A DNA stretch of 64,000 bases. Origin: Sphingobacteriaceae bacterium (GTDB lineage: Bacteria > Bacteroidota > Bacteroidia > Sphingobacteriales > Sphingobacteriaceae). The DNA is taken from the NCBI GenBank assembly GCA_014380615.1, contig JACMJM010000044.1, positions 1 through 64,000 of the forward strand. Direction: 5' to 3'. Both the position numbers and the translations under genes were made by a program. Shown here piece after piece: positions 1-7,858 of the stretch (position 1 is the first letter of the stretch; every line of letters begins with the position of its first letter). Below the pieces are notes generated by a model. That model was not told the origin of the DNA and ran no database searches. It saw nothing but the letters and a program-made list of their open reading frames with translations.

Positions 1-107
1 TCTTTTGCTCTGCCGCCAGCCTATAAAACTTACCAGAATAACATTAGCTAACACTAATAACGAAAATGCCATCGACGTGGAATCTTCAAAATCAAAGCAT
101 AAAAAAA

Positions 108-133
108 CCGTCTCATAATTGCTTATGAGACGG
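108..133 (-). terminator. Rho-independent terminator of the GH26 gene
   Basis: An 11-bp perfect inverted repeat (CCGTCTCATAA / TTATGAGACGG) with a 4-nt loop is followed, read on the minus strand, by seven T residues. It lies just downstream of the stop codon of the GH26 gene. Confidence 0.85.
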
Positions 134-158
134 CCTCTTCTTGTAAAAAATATTCCAC

Positions 159-1289
159 TTACTTTTTATAAATCTTCTTCAGGTCTTTTTCAAAAAGGGT
201 AAATGGATCCTGATAAAACTTTAAGAAATCGGGCACACTTGTATGGCCGGGATAAGGAGCATAGTAATGAGTTGCGCTCCGGGCATCGTTTCTCCATACC
301 AAAACATAAGCGAGTTCGAGAGATTGTGATTTTAAAGATTTAAGTAAAGACTCGGTGTACCATGTTGGATTTGGTATAGACTCGAGCCCGGTTTCTGTGA
401 AAGCGGCTAACTTTCCGTTCTTTTTAGCATAGTCTGAAATAATCTTTAGCTTCTTCACCCCCGCTTCCAGATTGTATTTTCCGTCGCGTCCAAAATCGCC
501 GTAATTGTCGGTTCCAAGCATATCAACCCACTCATTGCCCGGGTAGCGTTCCAGGTATTCTGCCTCATTAAAGAAACGATTGTCGGGCGAGAACGCATAA
601 ATGAAATTATGAACATCCAGGCTGTCTCGCAGATATGAAACTGTGAAACGCCAAAGGCTTACAAATTCTTCTTTACTGGTATGCGGCTTTCCCCACCAAA
701 ACCATTCGCCGTCAAATTCGTGGTAGGGCCTAAAAATCATAGGTGCGAGTTTGCCGTCATTTCCCTTTACCGACTTTGCCAGATCGGCCACGTTGCCAAG
801 AATCTCTTTAAATTTTTGATGATGAGAGCCCCCCGGAATGATATGTCTTACAGCAGCGGATGATTCGCCCGCTTTCCAATAGAAATTATTATTTGATACC
901 GGATTGTTAAAGTGCCAGGAAATGGTTGTAACGCCCCCACGGTTATAAGTATCGGTTATGTTTTTCTTCAATGTTGCCTTAGCGCGCTCAATCATTGCAG
1001 GGGGGCGGCCATAAAGCCCTCCAATGTCAACACCAATTACAGCCGGATGAGAACCCGTAACCGACTTAACATCCGAGCGGTTTTCGTCGCCGGTCCAGCC
1101 ATGTCCATATTCGGTAGCATGCTGATGGCCAAACAAAATGTGTTTTTTCGACAGCTTTTTTAGATTGTGGAATAATGCCCGCGTTTCCTTGGTAGCCTTC
1201 GAATCTATGGGTCCTGGAGCGGGTTTAGAAAATCCGTTAAGAACAATTAACGAGAAGAATAAAATTAAATATCTAGGTATAGTTACCAT
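159..1289 (-). CDS. GH26 family beta-mannanase (mannan endo-1,4-beta-mannosidase)
   Basis: This 376-residue protein should hydrolyse internal beta-1,4 bonds of mannans outside the cytoplasm. An N-terminal hydrophobic signal sequence (about residues 5-21) precedes a single GH26 TIM barrel. The expected acid/base glutamate lies in RPYHEFDGEWFWWG (Glu191) and the nucleophile in FTETGLE (Glu299). GHQHATEYGHGW near the N terminus is also typical of the family. It has no carbohydrate-binding module and no lipobox, so it is probably periplasmic or secreted. It stands alone, with no SusC/SusD pair next to it, and has its own terminator. The family assignment is strong; exact substrate preference (mannan versus another beta-glycan) cannot be read from sequence. 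Confidence 0.9.
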   Translation of the reverse strand: MVTIPRYLILFFSLIVLNGFSKPAPGPIDSKATKETRALFHNLKKLSKKHILFGHQHATEYGHGWTGDENRSDVKSVTGSHPAVIGVDIGGLYGRPPAMIERAKATLKKNITDTYNRGGVTTISWHFNNPVSNNNFYWKAGESSAAVRHIIPGGSHHQKFKEILGNVADLAKSVKGNDGKLAPMIFRPYHEFDGEWFWWGKPHTSKEEFVSLWRFTVSYLRDSLDVHNFIYAFSPDNRFFNEAEYLERYPGNEWVDMLGTDNYGDFGRDGKYNLEAGVKKLKIISDYAKKNGKLAAFTETGLESIPNPTWYTESLLKSLKSQSLELAYVLVWRNDARSATHYYAPYPGHTSVPDFLKFYQDPFTLFEKDLKKIYKK

Positions 1290-1367
1290 TTTCTATCAAA
1301 ACAACTAATATAAAGTGATTTTGTTATTCGTAACTTGTCTCACATAAAAATTACACAGCATTACAAC

Positions 1368-1961
1368 ATGACGAAAGGCAGATTAGAAGCATTTAGCGAT
1401 GGGGTAATAGCCATCATCATAACCATAATGGTACTTGAATTAAAGGTGCCTCACGGGGCACAGGCTGATACGCCTCAGGCATTGGCTCCCTTGATTCCGG
1501 TTTTTGTGAGCTACCTGTTAAGCTTCATTTACCTTGCGATTTATTGGAACAACCATCACCACATGATTCAGGCCGCTCAGTCGGTAAACGGCCGAATCTT
1601 ATGGGCAAATATTCACTTACTTTTCTGGCTCTCTTTAATTCCATTTGTTACTGCCTGGATGGGAGAGAACCATTTTAGCACATGGCCCGTGGCTTTTTAT
1701 GGTTTCGTACTTTTTATGAATGCAGTTTCTTATACTATCCTGTCGCGTACATTAATAAAGCATCATGGCAGCGAGTCGGTTTTAAGTAAAGCCGTAGGAA
1801 ATGATAGAAAGGGAAATGTTTCGATGCTTCTTTACCTTAGTGCTATATTTTTATCCTTCGCGAATTCCTGGGTTAGCTTTTGTATTTACTTTCTGGTAGC
1901 CATTATCTGGGTTGTGCCCGACAGAAGAATAGAGAAAAAACTAATTGAGGAGGGGGAGTAA
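1368..1961 (+). CDS. TMEM175-family potassium channel-like membrane protein
   Basis: The protein has about 198 residues. The ATG chosen here is preferred to an upstream in-frame TTG because the family signature begins right after it: RLEAFSDGVIAIIITIMVLEL, with the FSDG motif of TMEM175 channels. About six hydrophobic segments fill the rest, as expected for one bacterial TMEM175 repeat pair. Bacterial members form tetrameric K+-permeable channels in the inner membrane; whether this one conducts potassium is inference from family membership. It is transcribed divergently from the mannanase and followed by bshA in the same direction after about 115 bp, so it need not share a transcript with it. 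Confidence 0.85.
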   Translation: MTKGRLEAFSDGVIAIIITIMVLELKVPHGAQADTPQALAPLIPVFVSYLLSFIYLAIYWNNHHHMIQAAQSVNGRILWANIHLLFWLSLIPFVTAWMGENHFSTWPVAFYGFVLFMNAVSYTILSRTLIKHHGSESVLSKAVGNDRKGNVSMLLYLSAIFLSFANSWVSFCIYFLVAIIWVVPDRRIEKKLIEEGE

Positions 1962-2077
1962 TGTACTAATATCATTAACTCAATATTTACCACCCGGGTA
2001 TTTTCGTGGCGATATTATTACACAAGAATTGACGATGTATCAACAATCTCCTAATATTTTTATCCTTATTTTGTGCT

Positions 2078-3211
2078 ATGAAGATAGGAATAGTATGCTA
2101 TCCAACCTTTGGCGGCAGCGGTGTGGTTGCTACCGAGCTTGGAAAAGCGTTAGCCAATAATGGACACCAGGTTCATTTCATTACATACAGTCAGCCGGCC
2201 AGGCTCGATTTCTTTTCCGAGAATTTATATTATCACGAAGTTTCTGTCTCTCAATATCCCTTATTTGATTATCCTCCCTACGAACTGGTTTTAGCCAGTA
2301 AACTTGTAGATGTGGTTCGTTTCGAAGGTCTGGATTTGTTGCATGTGCATTACGCCATACCACACGCTTCCGCAGCTTTTATGGCCAAGCAGATTCTGGC
2401 TACTTATGGCATTCATATTCCGGTAGTAACCACTTTGCACGGAACGGATATTACCTTAGTTGGTAAGGATGTAACGTTTAAACCCGTAGTTACTTTTTCG
2501 ATCAACCAGTCCGATGGTGTAACATCGGTATCCGAAGATTTGAAAAGATCCACATACGAACATTTTGATATTCAGAAAGATATCAGAGTAATCCCTAATT
2601 TTATTGATCTCAGCCGTTTTAGTCTTAAACCAAAAGATCATTTCAAAAAAGCAATCGCCCCCAATAACGAACGGATCCTTGTACATACTTCAAACTTCAG
2701 GAAAGTAAAAAGAGCAACCGACGTAATAAAAATTTTTAGAAAGGTAAACGAGCAGATTCCATCCAAATTATTAATGGTGGGTGATGGTGAAGACCGTGTA
2801 AACTGCGAAGCTCTTTGCCGCGAGTTCAATATCTGCGAAAATGTTCGATTCCTTGGTAAGCAGGATGCTGTTGAAGAAATTCTTTCGGTTGCTGATTTAT
2901 TTGTGATGCCCTCTCACTCCGAGAGTTTCGGATTAGCGGCCTTGGAAGCGATGGCCTGTAAAGTTCCCGTAATCTCATCTAACACAGGTGGTTTGCCCGA
3001 ACTTAATGTACAGGGTGTAACCGGTTTCTTGAGCGATGTTGGTGATGTAGAAGAAATGGCTAAGAACGCAATTTATATCTTGGAGGATTCTAAGCGGCTT
3101 GCTGAATTCAAAGAAAATGCATTAAATCGTGCGAAGGATTTTGATTTAAGTAATATTTTGCCCGTTTACGAGCGGTTTTATAAAGAGGTGCTGGATGCCG
3201 CCTTGGTGTAG
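2078..3211 (+). CDS. bshA: N-acetyl-alpha-D-glucosaminyl L-malate synthase BshA (bacillithiol biosynthesis)
   Basis: A GT4/GT-B glycosyltransferase of 377 residues that should join GlcNAc from UDP-GlcNAc to L-malate, the first step of bacillithiol synthesis. The N terminus MKIGIVCYPTFGGSGVVATELG and the downstream HVHYAIPHA and TLHGTDITLVG segments are characteristic of BshA rather than generic GT4 enzymes. The C-terminal nucleotide-sugar site has the E-x7-E motif in SESFGLAALEAMA. No bshB or bshC is adjacent. A bacilliredoxin-like ytxJ gene about 18.5 kb away in this window supports use of bacillithiol. The gene has its own strong terminator. Confidence 0.92.
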   Translation: MKIGIVCYPTFGGSGVVATELGKALANNGHQVHFITYSQPARLDFFSENLYYHEVSVSQYPLFDYPPYELVLASKLVDVVRFEGLDLLHVHYAIPHASAAFMAKQILATYGIHIPVVTTLHGTDITLVGKDVTFKPVVTFSINQSDGVTSVSEDLKRSTYEHFDIQKDIRVIPNFIDLSRFSLKPKDHFKKAIAPNNERILVHTSNFRKVKRATDVIKIFRKVNEQIPSKLLMVGDGEDRVNCEALCREFNICENVRFLGKQDAVEEILSVADLFVMPSHSESFGLAALEAMACKVPVISSNTGGLPELNVQGVTGFLSDVGDVEEMAKNAIYILEDSKRLAEFKENALNRAKDFDLSNILPVYERFYKEVLDAALV

Positions 3212-3219
3212 GGTTTAGG

Positions 3220-3253
3220 TAGAGTTGACAAATTCAAAAAGTTGTCAACTCTA
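3220..3253 (+). terminator. Terminator after bshA
   Basis: A 12-bp perfect inverted repeat (TAGAGTTGACAA / TTGTCAACTCTA) encloses a 10-nt A-rich loop right after the bshA stop codon. A weak T-rich tract follows, so termination efficiency is uncertain. Confidence 0.6.
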
Positions 3254-3324
3254 TCATTAGTTATGTAATACGGGTGGGCTGGTGTATGAGTTTGATTATA
3301 TGATTATAATCGCAGGTAGTGGTA

Positions 3325-3633
3325 TTATTGCGCTTTGTAAAATTCTACTCCCACTCTATTAATATGATCTCTTAGTTCCTGGTGTTTTAAACCAGGGTAA
3401 TAAACGATATCCGTTAAATAAGGCAATGAGCTGTCTTCAAGCAGTCCCTTAATACGGTTGATAATGCTTTCATCTTCCAGCGCATTCATAATAGCTAAAT
3501 CGATGTCGCTTCCCTTTTTAAAATTTCCTTTAGCTCTGCTTCCGAATAAGTGAACGAGCCGAACTTCAGGATGTTTTTGTAAGATGTCCCTTAATAGGCT
3601 GATATCAAGGTCGCTCAATCCAGTATTATTCAT
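3325..3633 (-). CDS. MNT-type nucleotidyltransferase (antitoxin-like, partner of a broken HEPN gene)
   Basis: This 102-residue minimal nucleotidyltransferase has the polymerase-beta-like motif GSRAKG followed by SDIDLAI, which supplies the first two catalytic aspartates. Its start overlaps the end of the upstream HEPN-like gene by 8 bp, the usual two-gene arrangement of HEPN-MNT toxin-antitoxin modules, in which MNT proteins can modify the HEPN partner. The partner here carries an in-frame stop, so this may now be an orphan antitoxin. Family assignment is firm; its present activity is inference. Confidence 0.85.
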   Translation of the reverse strand: MNNTGLSDLDISLLRDILQKHPEVRLVHLFGSRAKGNFKKGSDIDLAIMNALEDESIINRIKGLLEDSSLPYLTDIVYYPGLKHQELRDHINRVGVEFYKAQ

Positions 3634-4054
3634 GAAATAAGCTGGTTTGATTGCTTTTTACTTTATTTAGAAAGAAAGTATAAACTTTTTCTATCTCAGG
3701 GAAAATCCGGAAACGGATCTCATCCTCCGCTTTTTCGAATTTCTCGCCGCTGTAATCATGCGAAAGTTCATTTCGTAGCTCCAGTGCGTCTATCAATATC
3801 TGAGCATCATCCAGCAGTTCACTTTTAAAAGCTTGTCTGATCGTTTCTTTTGGGGTAGGTTTAAACTGCAACCCTTCATCTTCCAGTTAATCCTTTAATG
3901 TTTTCCAGCACAATTCAAGGGTAAATTCAAATCGTTGTACAACTCCATTTCTTTCCAGTTCGTTTAAGTCGGGTTCATTCAAAGCTTCTTTTAAGCGATT
4001 AAAAGCTTTTTCGAAGTTTTGGAATCGCTGATGCCATCTGGTGTCCTTACTCAT
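3626..4054 (-). pseudogene. HEPN-like (HI0074-type nucleotidyltransferase substrate-binding) gene interrupted by a nonsense codon
   Basis: Read on the minus strand from the ATG at 4054, an open frame of 143 codons is interrupted only at codon 56 (TAA at 3889-3887). The product would read WKTLKD-stop-LEDEGLQFKP, where family members usually have an aromatic residue (KDYLE), so a single T-to-A change of a TAT codon would explain it. The C-terminal part keeps the HEPN RNase-like motif R-x4-H in RNELSHDY. Downstream the frame overlaps the MNT gene by 8 bp. The call rests on the unbroken frame on both sides of the stop; a sequencing error or translational readthrough are alternatives. An internal TTG start could also yield the C-terminal 81 residues. 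Confidence 0.8.
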
Positions 4055-4071
4055 GCAGTGTAAAAATAATA

Positions 4072-4079
4072 CAAAAATA
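4072..4079 (-). promoter_or_regulatory. Candidate -7 promoter element of the HEPN/MNT pair
   Basis: TATTTTTG matches the Bacteroidota -7 consensus TAnnTTTG exactly and lies 17 nt upstream of the HEPN-like ATG. No convincing TTTG was seen at the expected -33 position. Confidence 0.35.
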
Positions 4080-4101
4080 CAGATAATAAATCTGCTTGCG
4101 G

Positions 4102-5226
4102 CTATTCAGTTGATGCAAACTTTAAACACACCGGGGCCCCCACATCAATCCTTTCTCCTGTATCCGTAAGCATGCCGGTGTTTCTATCCCTTTTAAAAAT
4201 CACTACATTATCACTGTTTTGATTCGCGGCAAGTAAATAATTCCCGGTAGGGTCAATCACAAAATTCCTGGGTGCTTTGCCTAAAGAAGATTGTCTTCCT
4301 GTTAAGGTTAATTTGCCGTCTTTTTGAATAGCAAAAATTGCGATCTCATTCGCGTCGTCGCGGTTAGACGAATACAAAAATTTTCCGTCGGGAGAGACAT
4401 GTATATCAGCAGCCCATTTACGGCCTTTATAACCTGCGGGTAAGCTCGAAATACTTTGTAAAAACGACAGTTTTTTATTTTTATACCGATAGGCAACCAC
4501 TTCACAGGTTAATTCCTGAACAGCATATCCGAATTTTTTATTGGGATGAAATTCGAAATGCCTCGGACCATTCCCGGCAGGCAACTTAATTAGCTGAGCC
4601 GGTTTTAAAGGATCGCCAACTAGGGAGGAGTATTTAAAGCCAACAATCTCATCATTGCCAAGGTCACTCACATACAGGCGTTTTTCATCTGGCGATAATA
4701 CCGTTGAATGCGCGTGTGGTTTCTCTTGCTGGCCCTTGCCAACACCGTTTGAAGTGAATTTGTGGGTGGATATAGAGTTTCCTAAACTTCCGTCGGGCGA
4801 TAAACAGATCGCAGTAAAGCTTCCGCCCGTATAATTGGCTACAAAAACATGTTTGCTTTTTTTGTCAACAGCAACGTAACATGGGCCATCACCTCCCGAC
4901 GGCTTGGAATTTAATAAGCTCAAGCCTCCGGTTTTTTTGTCGAACCTAAACGCCGAAACAGAGCCTTTTCCCGGACCTGCTTCACTTACTGAGTAAACCA
5001 CATCTTCTTTTTTGTTTACCGCTAGGTACGACGGATTGTTTAATCCCGCAGCTTTATTTTTATACGCCGCTTTGCCGGTTTGCAGGTCAAACTCATACAC
5101 ATAAATGCCTTCACTTTTACCAGGTTTGGTATAAGTGCCTATCAGTAAATTGAGTTTTTGCGCTTCTGATTCGAATACAACGCACAAAAGAAAGAAAAAA
5201 CAGGAGGTGAATTTAAAAAGCTTCAT
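4102..5226 (-). CDS. Lactonase family beta-propeller protein (6-phosphogluconolactonase-like)
   Basis: A 374-residue protein with a signal peptide (about residues 1-22, ending in SEAQ) and a seven-bladed propeller of the PF10282 lactonase family. Family features include LLIGTYTKPGKSEGIY at the mature N terminus, HAHSTVLSPDEKRLYVSDLG in the middle and PRNFVIDPTGNYLLAANQ near the end. Cytoplasmic relatives hydrolyse 6-phosphogluconolactone. The signal peptide here argues for a periplasmic role on another lactone, or as a sugar-acid lactonase, so a pentose-phosphate role is not assumed. It follows the pseudouridine synthase on the same strand, with a terminator between them. Confidence 0.85.
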   Translation of the reverse strand: MKLFKFTSCFFFLLCVVFESEAQKLNLLIGTYTKPGKSEGIYVYEFDLQTGKAAYKNKAAGLNNPSYLAVNKKEDVVYSVSEAGPGKGSVSAFRFDKKTGGLSLLNSKPSGGDGPCYVAVDKKSKHVFVANYTGGSFTAICLSPDGSLGNSISTHKFTSNGVGKGQQEKPHAHSTVLSPDEKRLYVSDLGNDEIVGFKYSSLVGDPLKPAQLIKLPAGNGPRHFEFHPNKKFGYAVQELTCEVVAYRYKNKKLSFLQSISSLPAGYKGRKWAADIHVSPDGKFLYSSNRDDANEIAIFAIQKDGKLTLTGRQSSLGKAPRNFVIDPTGNYLLAANQNSDNVVIFKRDRNTGMLTDTGERIDVGAPVCLKFASTE

Positions 5227-5265
5227 TTTTCAGGTTTACGCCGCAAGTTAAGAATTCCCATAAAC

Positions 5266-5296
5266 AAACAAGGCTCCGTTTTCACGAAGCCTGTTT
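5266..5296 (-). terminator. Terminator of the rluB-type gene
   Basis: An imperfect stem (AAACAAGGCTCCG with CGAAGCCTGTTT, one bulge and one wobble) with a loop of about 6 nt sits directly after the stop of the pseudouridine synthase gene and is followed by TTGTTTG-type sequence on the minus strand. Confidence 0.55.
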
Positions 5297-5297
5297 G

Positions 5298-6698
5298 CTA
5301 TTTTATAAGATGTTTCAATTGAATGATCTCTTTTTCTTCCAGATATCTCCACCTTCCGCGAGGCAAGTCTTTCTTGGTTAAACTGCCGTACACAACCCGG
5401 TCGAGTTTCACAACTTCATAGCCTAAAAATTCGAAAATCCGGCGTACGATCCTGTTTTTACCCGTATGGATTTGGATGCCGATTTCTCTTTTGCTGGCAC
5501 CCTGCACATAACTAAGGGCGTCTGGCTTTATTAAGCCGTCTTCCAGTTCAAGTCCGTATTCTATTTTATTAAAATCTCCCTGAGATAAGCTTTTATTTAA
5601 CTCTACCTGGTAAATTTTAGTAATGTTATTTCTTGGATGCGATAGTTTTTCGGCTAAATCACCGTCGTTGGTCATTAAAAGAAGCCCTGTAGTATTTCTG
5701 TCTAGGCGTCCAACCGGATAAATGCGTTCGCGGGAAGCTTTCTCCACTAATTGCATTACTGTTTTGCGCTCCTGCGGATCGTCGGTAGTAGTGATATAAT
5801 CCTTCGGTTTATTTAACAACACGTAAGTCATTTTCTCACGTTTCAGCGTTTCTCCGTTATAACGGATAATATCTTTTACCGGATTAACTTTATAGCCCAG
5901 CTCAGAAACCACTTCTCCGTTTACCGAGATTACTCCCGCCTCAATTAATTCATCCGCTTTGCGCCTCGAGCAAATGCCTGCGTTTGCGATATAACGGTTT
6001 AAGCGGATTAAATCATCATTAGCTGAGGTGGCGGGTTTTTTTCGGCCGCGGGTAGGAGCTGATTGCTCAACTCTCTCTTCAGAGGTCCATTTACGAGTTT
6101 CGTTTTTACTTTTAAAAGGTTTCCTTTCGTAGGGAAGTCCCGAACCTGGTTTATGCGGGGCTTTGTCCCCTTCTCTAAAAGGTTTCTTTTCGAAATTTCT
6201 TTCTCCCTCTGGTTTGCTATGTCTTCTTTCTTCTCCTGATTTAAAAGGTTTTCTTTCAAATGAACGTTCTTCTCTCGGTTTATCAAAGCTTTTTCCTTCT
6301 GTGGAGCGAGGACGTTTCTCGAAAGACCGTTCACCTGTTGCTCTTTTTTCGAAAGATCGTTCTCCGCTTGCTTTCCTGTCGGTTTTGGGCCTGTCGGCAC
6401 CAAAAGGTTTTTTCTCAAACGAACGTTCAGTTTTTCCGTAAGGTTTATCTTTCGGTGCGCCGAATGATTTTTTTCCGAAGGGTTTGTCTTCAGCGGAACG
6501 GGAATATTTTTTTTCGTCTGAATTTTTGCTTTCCGGCTTCTCTGAGCGGCTTTTGTAGGGCCTTTTAGAATCCCCTTCAAACTTTTTCTTGTTGTCGTTG
6601 TTGGAATTGTCTGGTCGTTCAGTTTTTGAACTACCAGTTAAACGGTTGTTGTTGAGGGATTTGTCTTCACGACTGTTCCTATTTTTTTTGTCTGGCAT
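5298..6698 (-). CDS. rluB: RsuA/RluB-type 23S rRNA pseudouridine synthase with a long basic N-terminal extension
   Basis: The 466-residue protein has two parts. About 230 N-terminal residues are a low-complexity, Lys/Arg/Glu/Ser/Phe/Gly-rich tail made of degenerate SFEKR/PFG-type repeats. The C-terminal part of about 235 residues is a complete enzyme: an S4 RNA-binding domain (LNRYIANAGICSRRKADELI) and a pseudouridine synthase domain with the catalytic aspartate in GRLDRNTTGLLLMTNDG. The enzyme should isomerise uridine in 23S rRNA, as RluB does. Disordered basic extensions of this kind are common in Bacteroidota RluB homologues and probably bind RNA, which is inference. The choice of RluB rather than RsuA/RluF is likely but not certain. 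Confidence 0.88.
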   Translation of the reverse strand: MPDKKNRNSREDKSLNNNRLTGSSKTERPDNSNNDNKKKFEGDSKRPYKSRSEKPESKNSDEKKYSRSAEDKPFGKKSFGAPKDKPYGKTERSFEKKPFGADRPKTDRKASGERSFEKRATGERSFEKRPRSTEGKSFDKPREERSFERKPFKSGEERRHSKPEGERNFEKKPFREGDKAPHKPGSGLPYERKPFKSKNETRKWTSEERVEQSAPTRGRKKPATSANDDLIRLNRYIANAGICSRRKADELIEAGVISVNGEVVSELGYKVNPVKDIIRYNGETLKREKMTYVLLNKPKDYITTTDDPQERKTVMQLVEKASRERIYPVGRLDRNTTGLLLMTNDGDLAEKLSHPRNNITKIYQVELNKSLSQGDFNKIEYGLELEDGLIKPDALSYVQGASKREIGIQIHTGKNRIVRRIFEFLGYEVVKLDRVVYGSLTKKDLPRGRWRYLEEKEIIQLKHLIK

Positions 6699-6730
6699 GA
6701 TACGCTGCTAACCTATTTTTAATGGGGGTG

Positions 6731-6738
6731 CAAAGTTA
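6731..6738 (-). promoter_or_regulatory. Candidate -7 element upstream of rluB
   Basis: TAACTTTG on the minus strand matches TAnnTTTG and lies about 32 nt upstream of the start codon. No clear -33 TTTG was found. Confidence 0.45.
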
Positions 6739-6844
6739 AGAAAATAAACGTCTGTTACAGCATTGTGTTTTGCGCGGGAAAGAATAATTGAGAGGGATTT
6801 TAAAGGCACGTAACTGACTGAAAGTTAGGACGAAACCGTAACTA

Positions 6845-6876
6845 TTTGGTAATTAAGCATATATTGAGTATCTTTG
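6845..6876 (+). promoter_or_regulatory. Bacteroidota-type promoter of the lytic transglycosylase gene
   Basis: A -33 TTTG (6845-6848) and a -7 TATCTTTG (6869-6876) are separated by 20 nt, fitting the Bacteroidota housekeeping promoter. They end 34 nt before the start codon. Confidence 0.7.
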
Positions 6877-6910
6877 AAATCTTTTTTAGTTAAAATAAAG
6901 TAAGGAACAC

Positions 6911-7753
6911 ATGATTAAGAAACATTTAATAGCATGTTCCGGATTGCTGATAGTAATGCTCTTCGCAAAACTATTTATTTACAGTGCGCCGGAATCCAGC
7001 TTAAATTCGTTTTCACAAAAGGTGAATCTTCCTTTTAAATTCGAAGTAAAAAATGAGCCCAGCCCCGAGAAGGCAAAAATTCCAGCTTTAACATTTTCAA
7101 ATGAACGCTTACCCAAGGGAAAAGCCATTGCAATGAAAATGAAAAAGTATCTCCGGGCCAACAGTTACAAGCAGATTCAAACTACGAAGCTTCATAAAAA
7201 AGCTGCCCTTTGGTTCCCCATTATTGTGCCTATTTTGAAATCTTATGGTATTCCTGAAGATTTTAAATATATGCCTTTAGTAGAAAGCGGCCTCGCAGAA
7301 GGCACTTCTCCGAGAGGAGCAGCGGGTTTTTGGCAATTTATGCCCGGCACGGCCCGTAATTATGGTTTAAAAGTTAATGGTGATGTGGATGAGCGTAAAA
7401 ATATTCGTAAGTCTACTATCGCGGCTTGTAAGTATCTAAAAGAATTGCACGGCATATTTAATAGCTGGACGCTGGCCGCAGCCGCATACAATATCGGTGA
7501 GGTAAATCTTCTTCGCCAAATGGCACGCCAGGGCCACCGCAATTATTATAAACTAAAATTGAACGGAGAAACCGCTTCGTATGTTTATAAGATTATTGCG
7601 ATGAAAGAGATCATTGAAAATCCGGTTAAGCATGGGTTTGTTCCCCGCAGTACAGTACTCCTTGCAAAAAAGGATGATTATCCTAAACCGCAGCCCGATT
7701 TCATAAACCCTGCCATTGAACAGGGAGTTTTAAAAACAATGACGATGTTTTAA
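6911..7753 (+). CDS. Membrane-associated lytic murein transglycosylase (SLT domain)
   Basis: The protein has 280 residues, an N-terminal signal or anchor segment (about residues 5-25) and one family 1 (SLT/MltD-like) lysozyme-fold domain. The catalytic glutamate is in PLVESGLAEGTS, followed by the family motifs GAAGFWQFMPGTARNYGL and AAAYNIGEVN. It should cleave the MurNAc-GlcNAc bond of peptidoglycan with formation of 1,6-anhydroMurNAc in the periplasm. No LysM repeats are present, unlike full-length MltD. It has its own promoter and terminator, so it is probably monocistronic. Confidence 0.9.
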   Translation: MIKKHLIACSGLLIVMLFAKLFIYSAPESSLNSFSQKVNLPFKFEVKNEPSPEKAKIPALTFSNERLPKGKAIAMKMKKYLRANSYKQIQTTKLHKKAALWFPIIVPILKSYGIPEDFKYMPLVESGLAEGTSPRGAAGFWQFMPGTARNYGLKVNGDVDERKNIRKSTIAACKYLKELHGIFNSWTLAAAAYNIGEVNLLRQMARQGHRNYYKLKLNGETASYVYKIIAMKEIIENPVKHGFVPRSTVLLAKKDDYPKPQPDFINPAIEQGVLKTMTMF

Positions 7754-7766
7754 AATTAAAGATTAC

Positions 7767-7793
7767 AAAAAGGCTGAGCATTTGGCCTTTTTT
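7767..7793 (+). terminator. Terminator after the lytic transglycosylase gene
   Basis: AAAAAGGC and GCCTTTTT form an 8-bp stem with a 10-nt loop and end in a T run, 13 nt after the stop codon. Confidence 0.8.
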
Positions 7794-7858
7794 ACTTTTA
7801 GGGGATACACTTTACCAAACAAATTCTAATCTTTATCCATTAATATTCTTTTTAATTT

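Noticed and set aside
1..72. Possible minus-strand frame beginning at an ATG at 72 and encoding a hydrophobic stretch.
   Set aside because: Only 24 codons are in the window, with no recognisable family or upstream signal, so it was not listed as a gene.
6163..6568. Long open frames on the plus strand opposite the RluB tail.
   Set aside because: They mirror the repetitive Lys/Arg-rich codons of the real gene and have no start context or homology.
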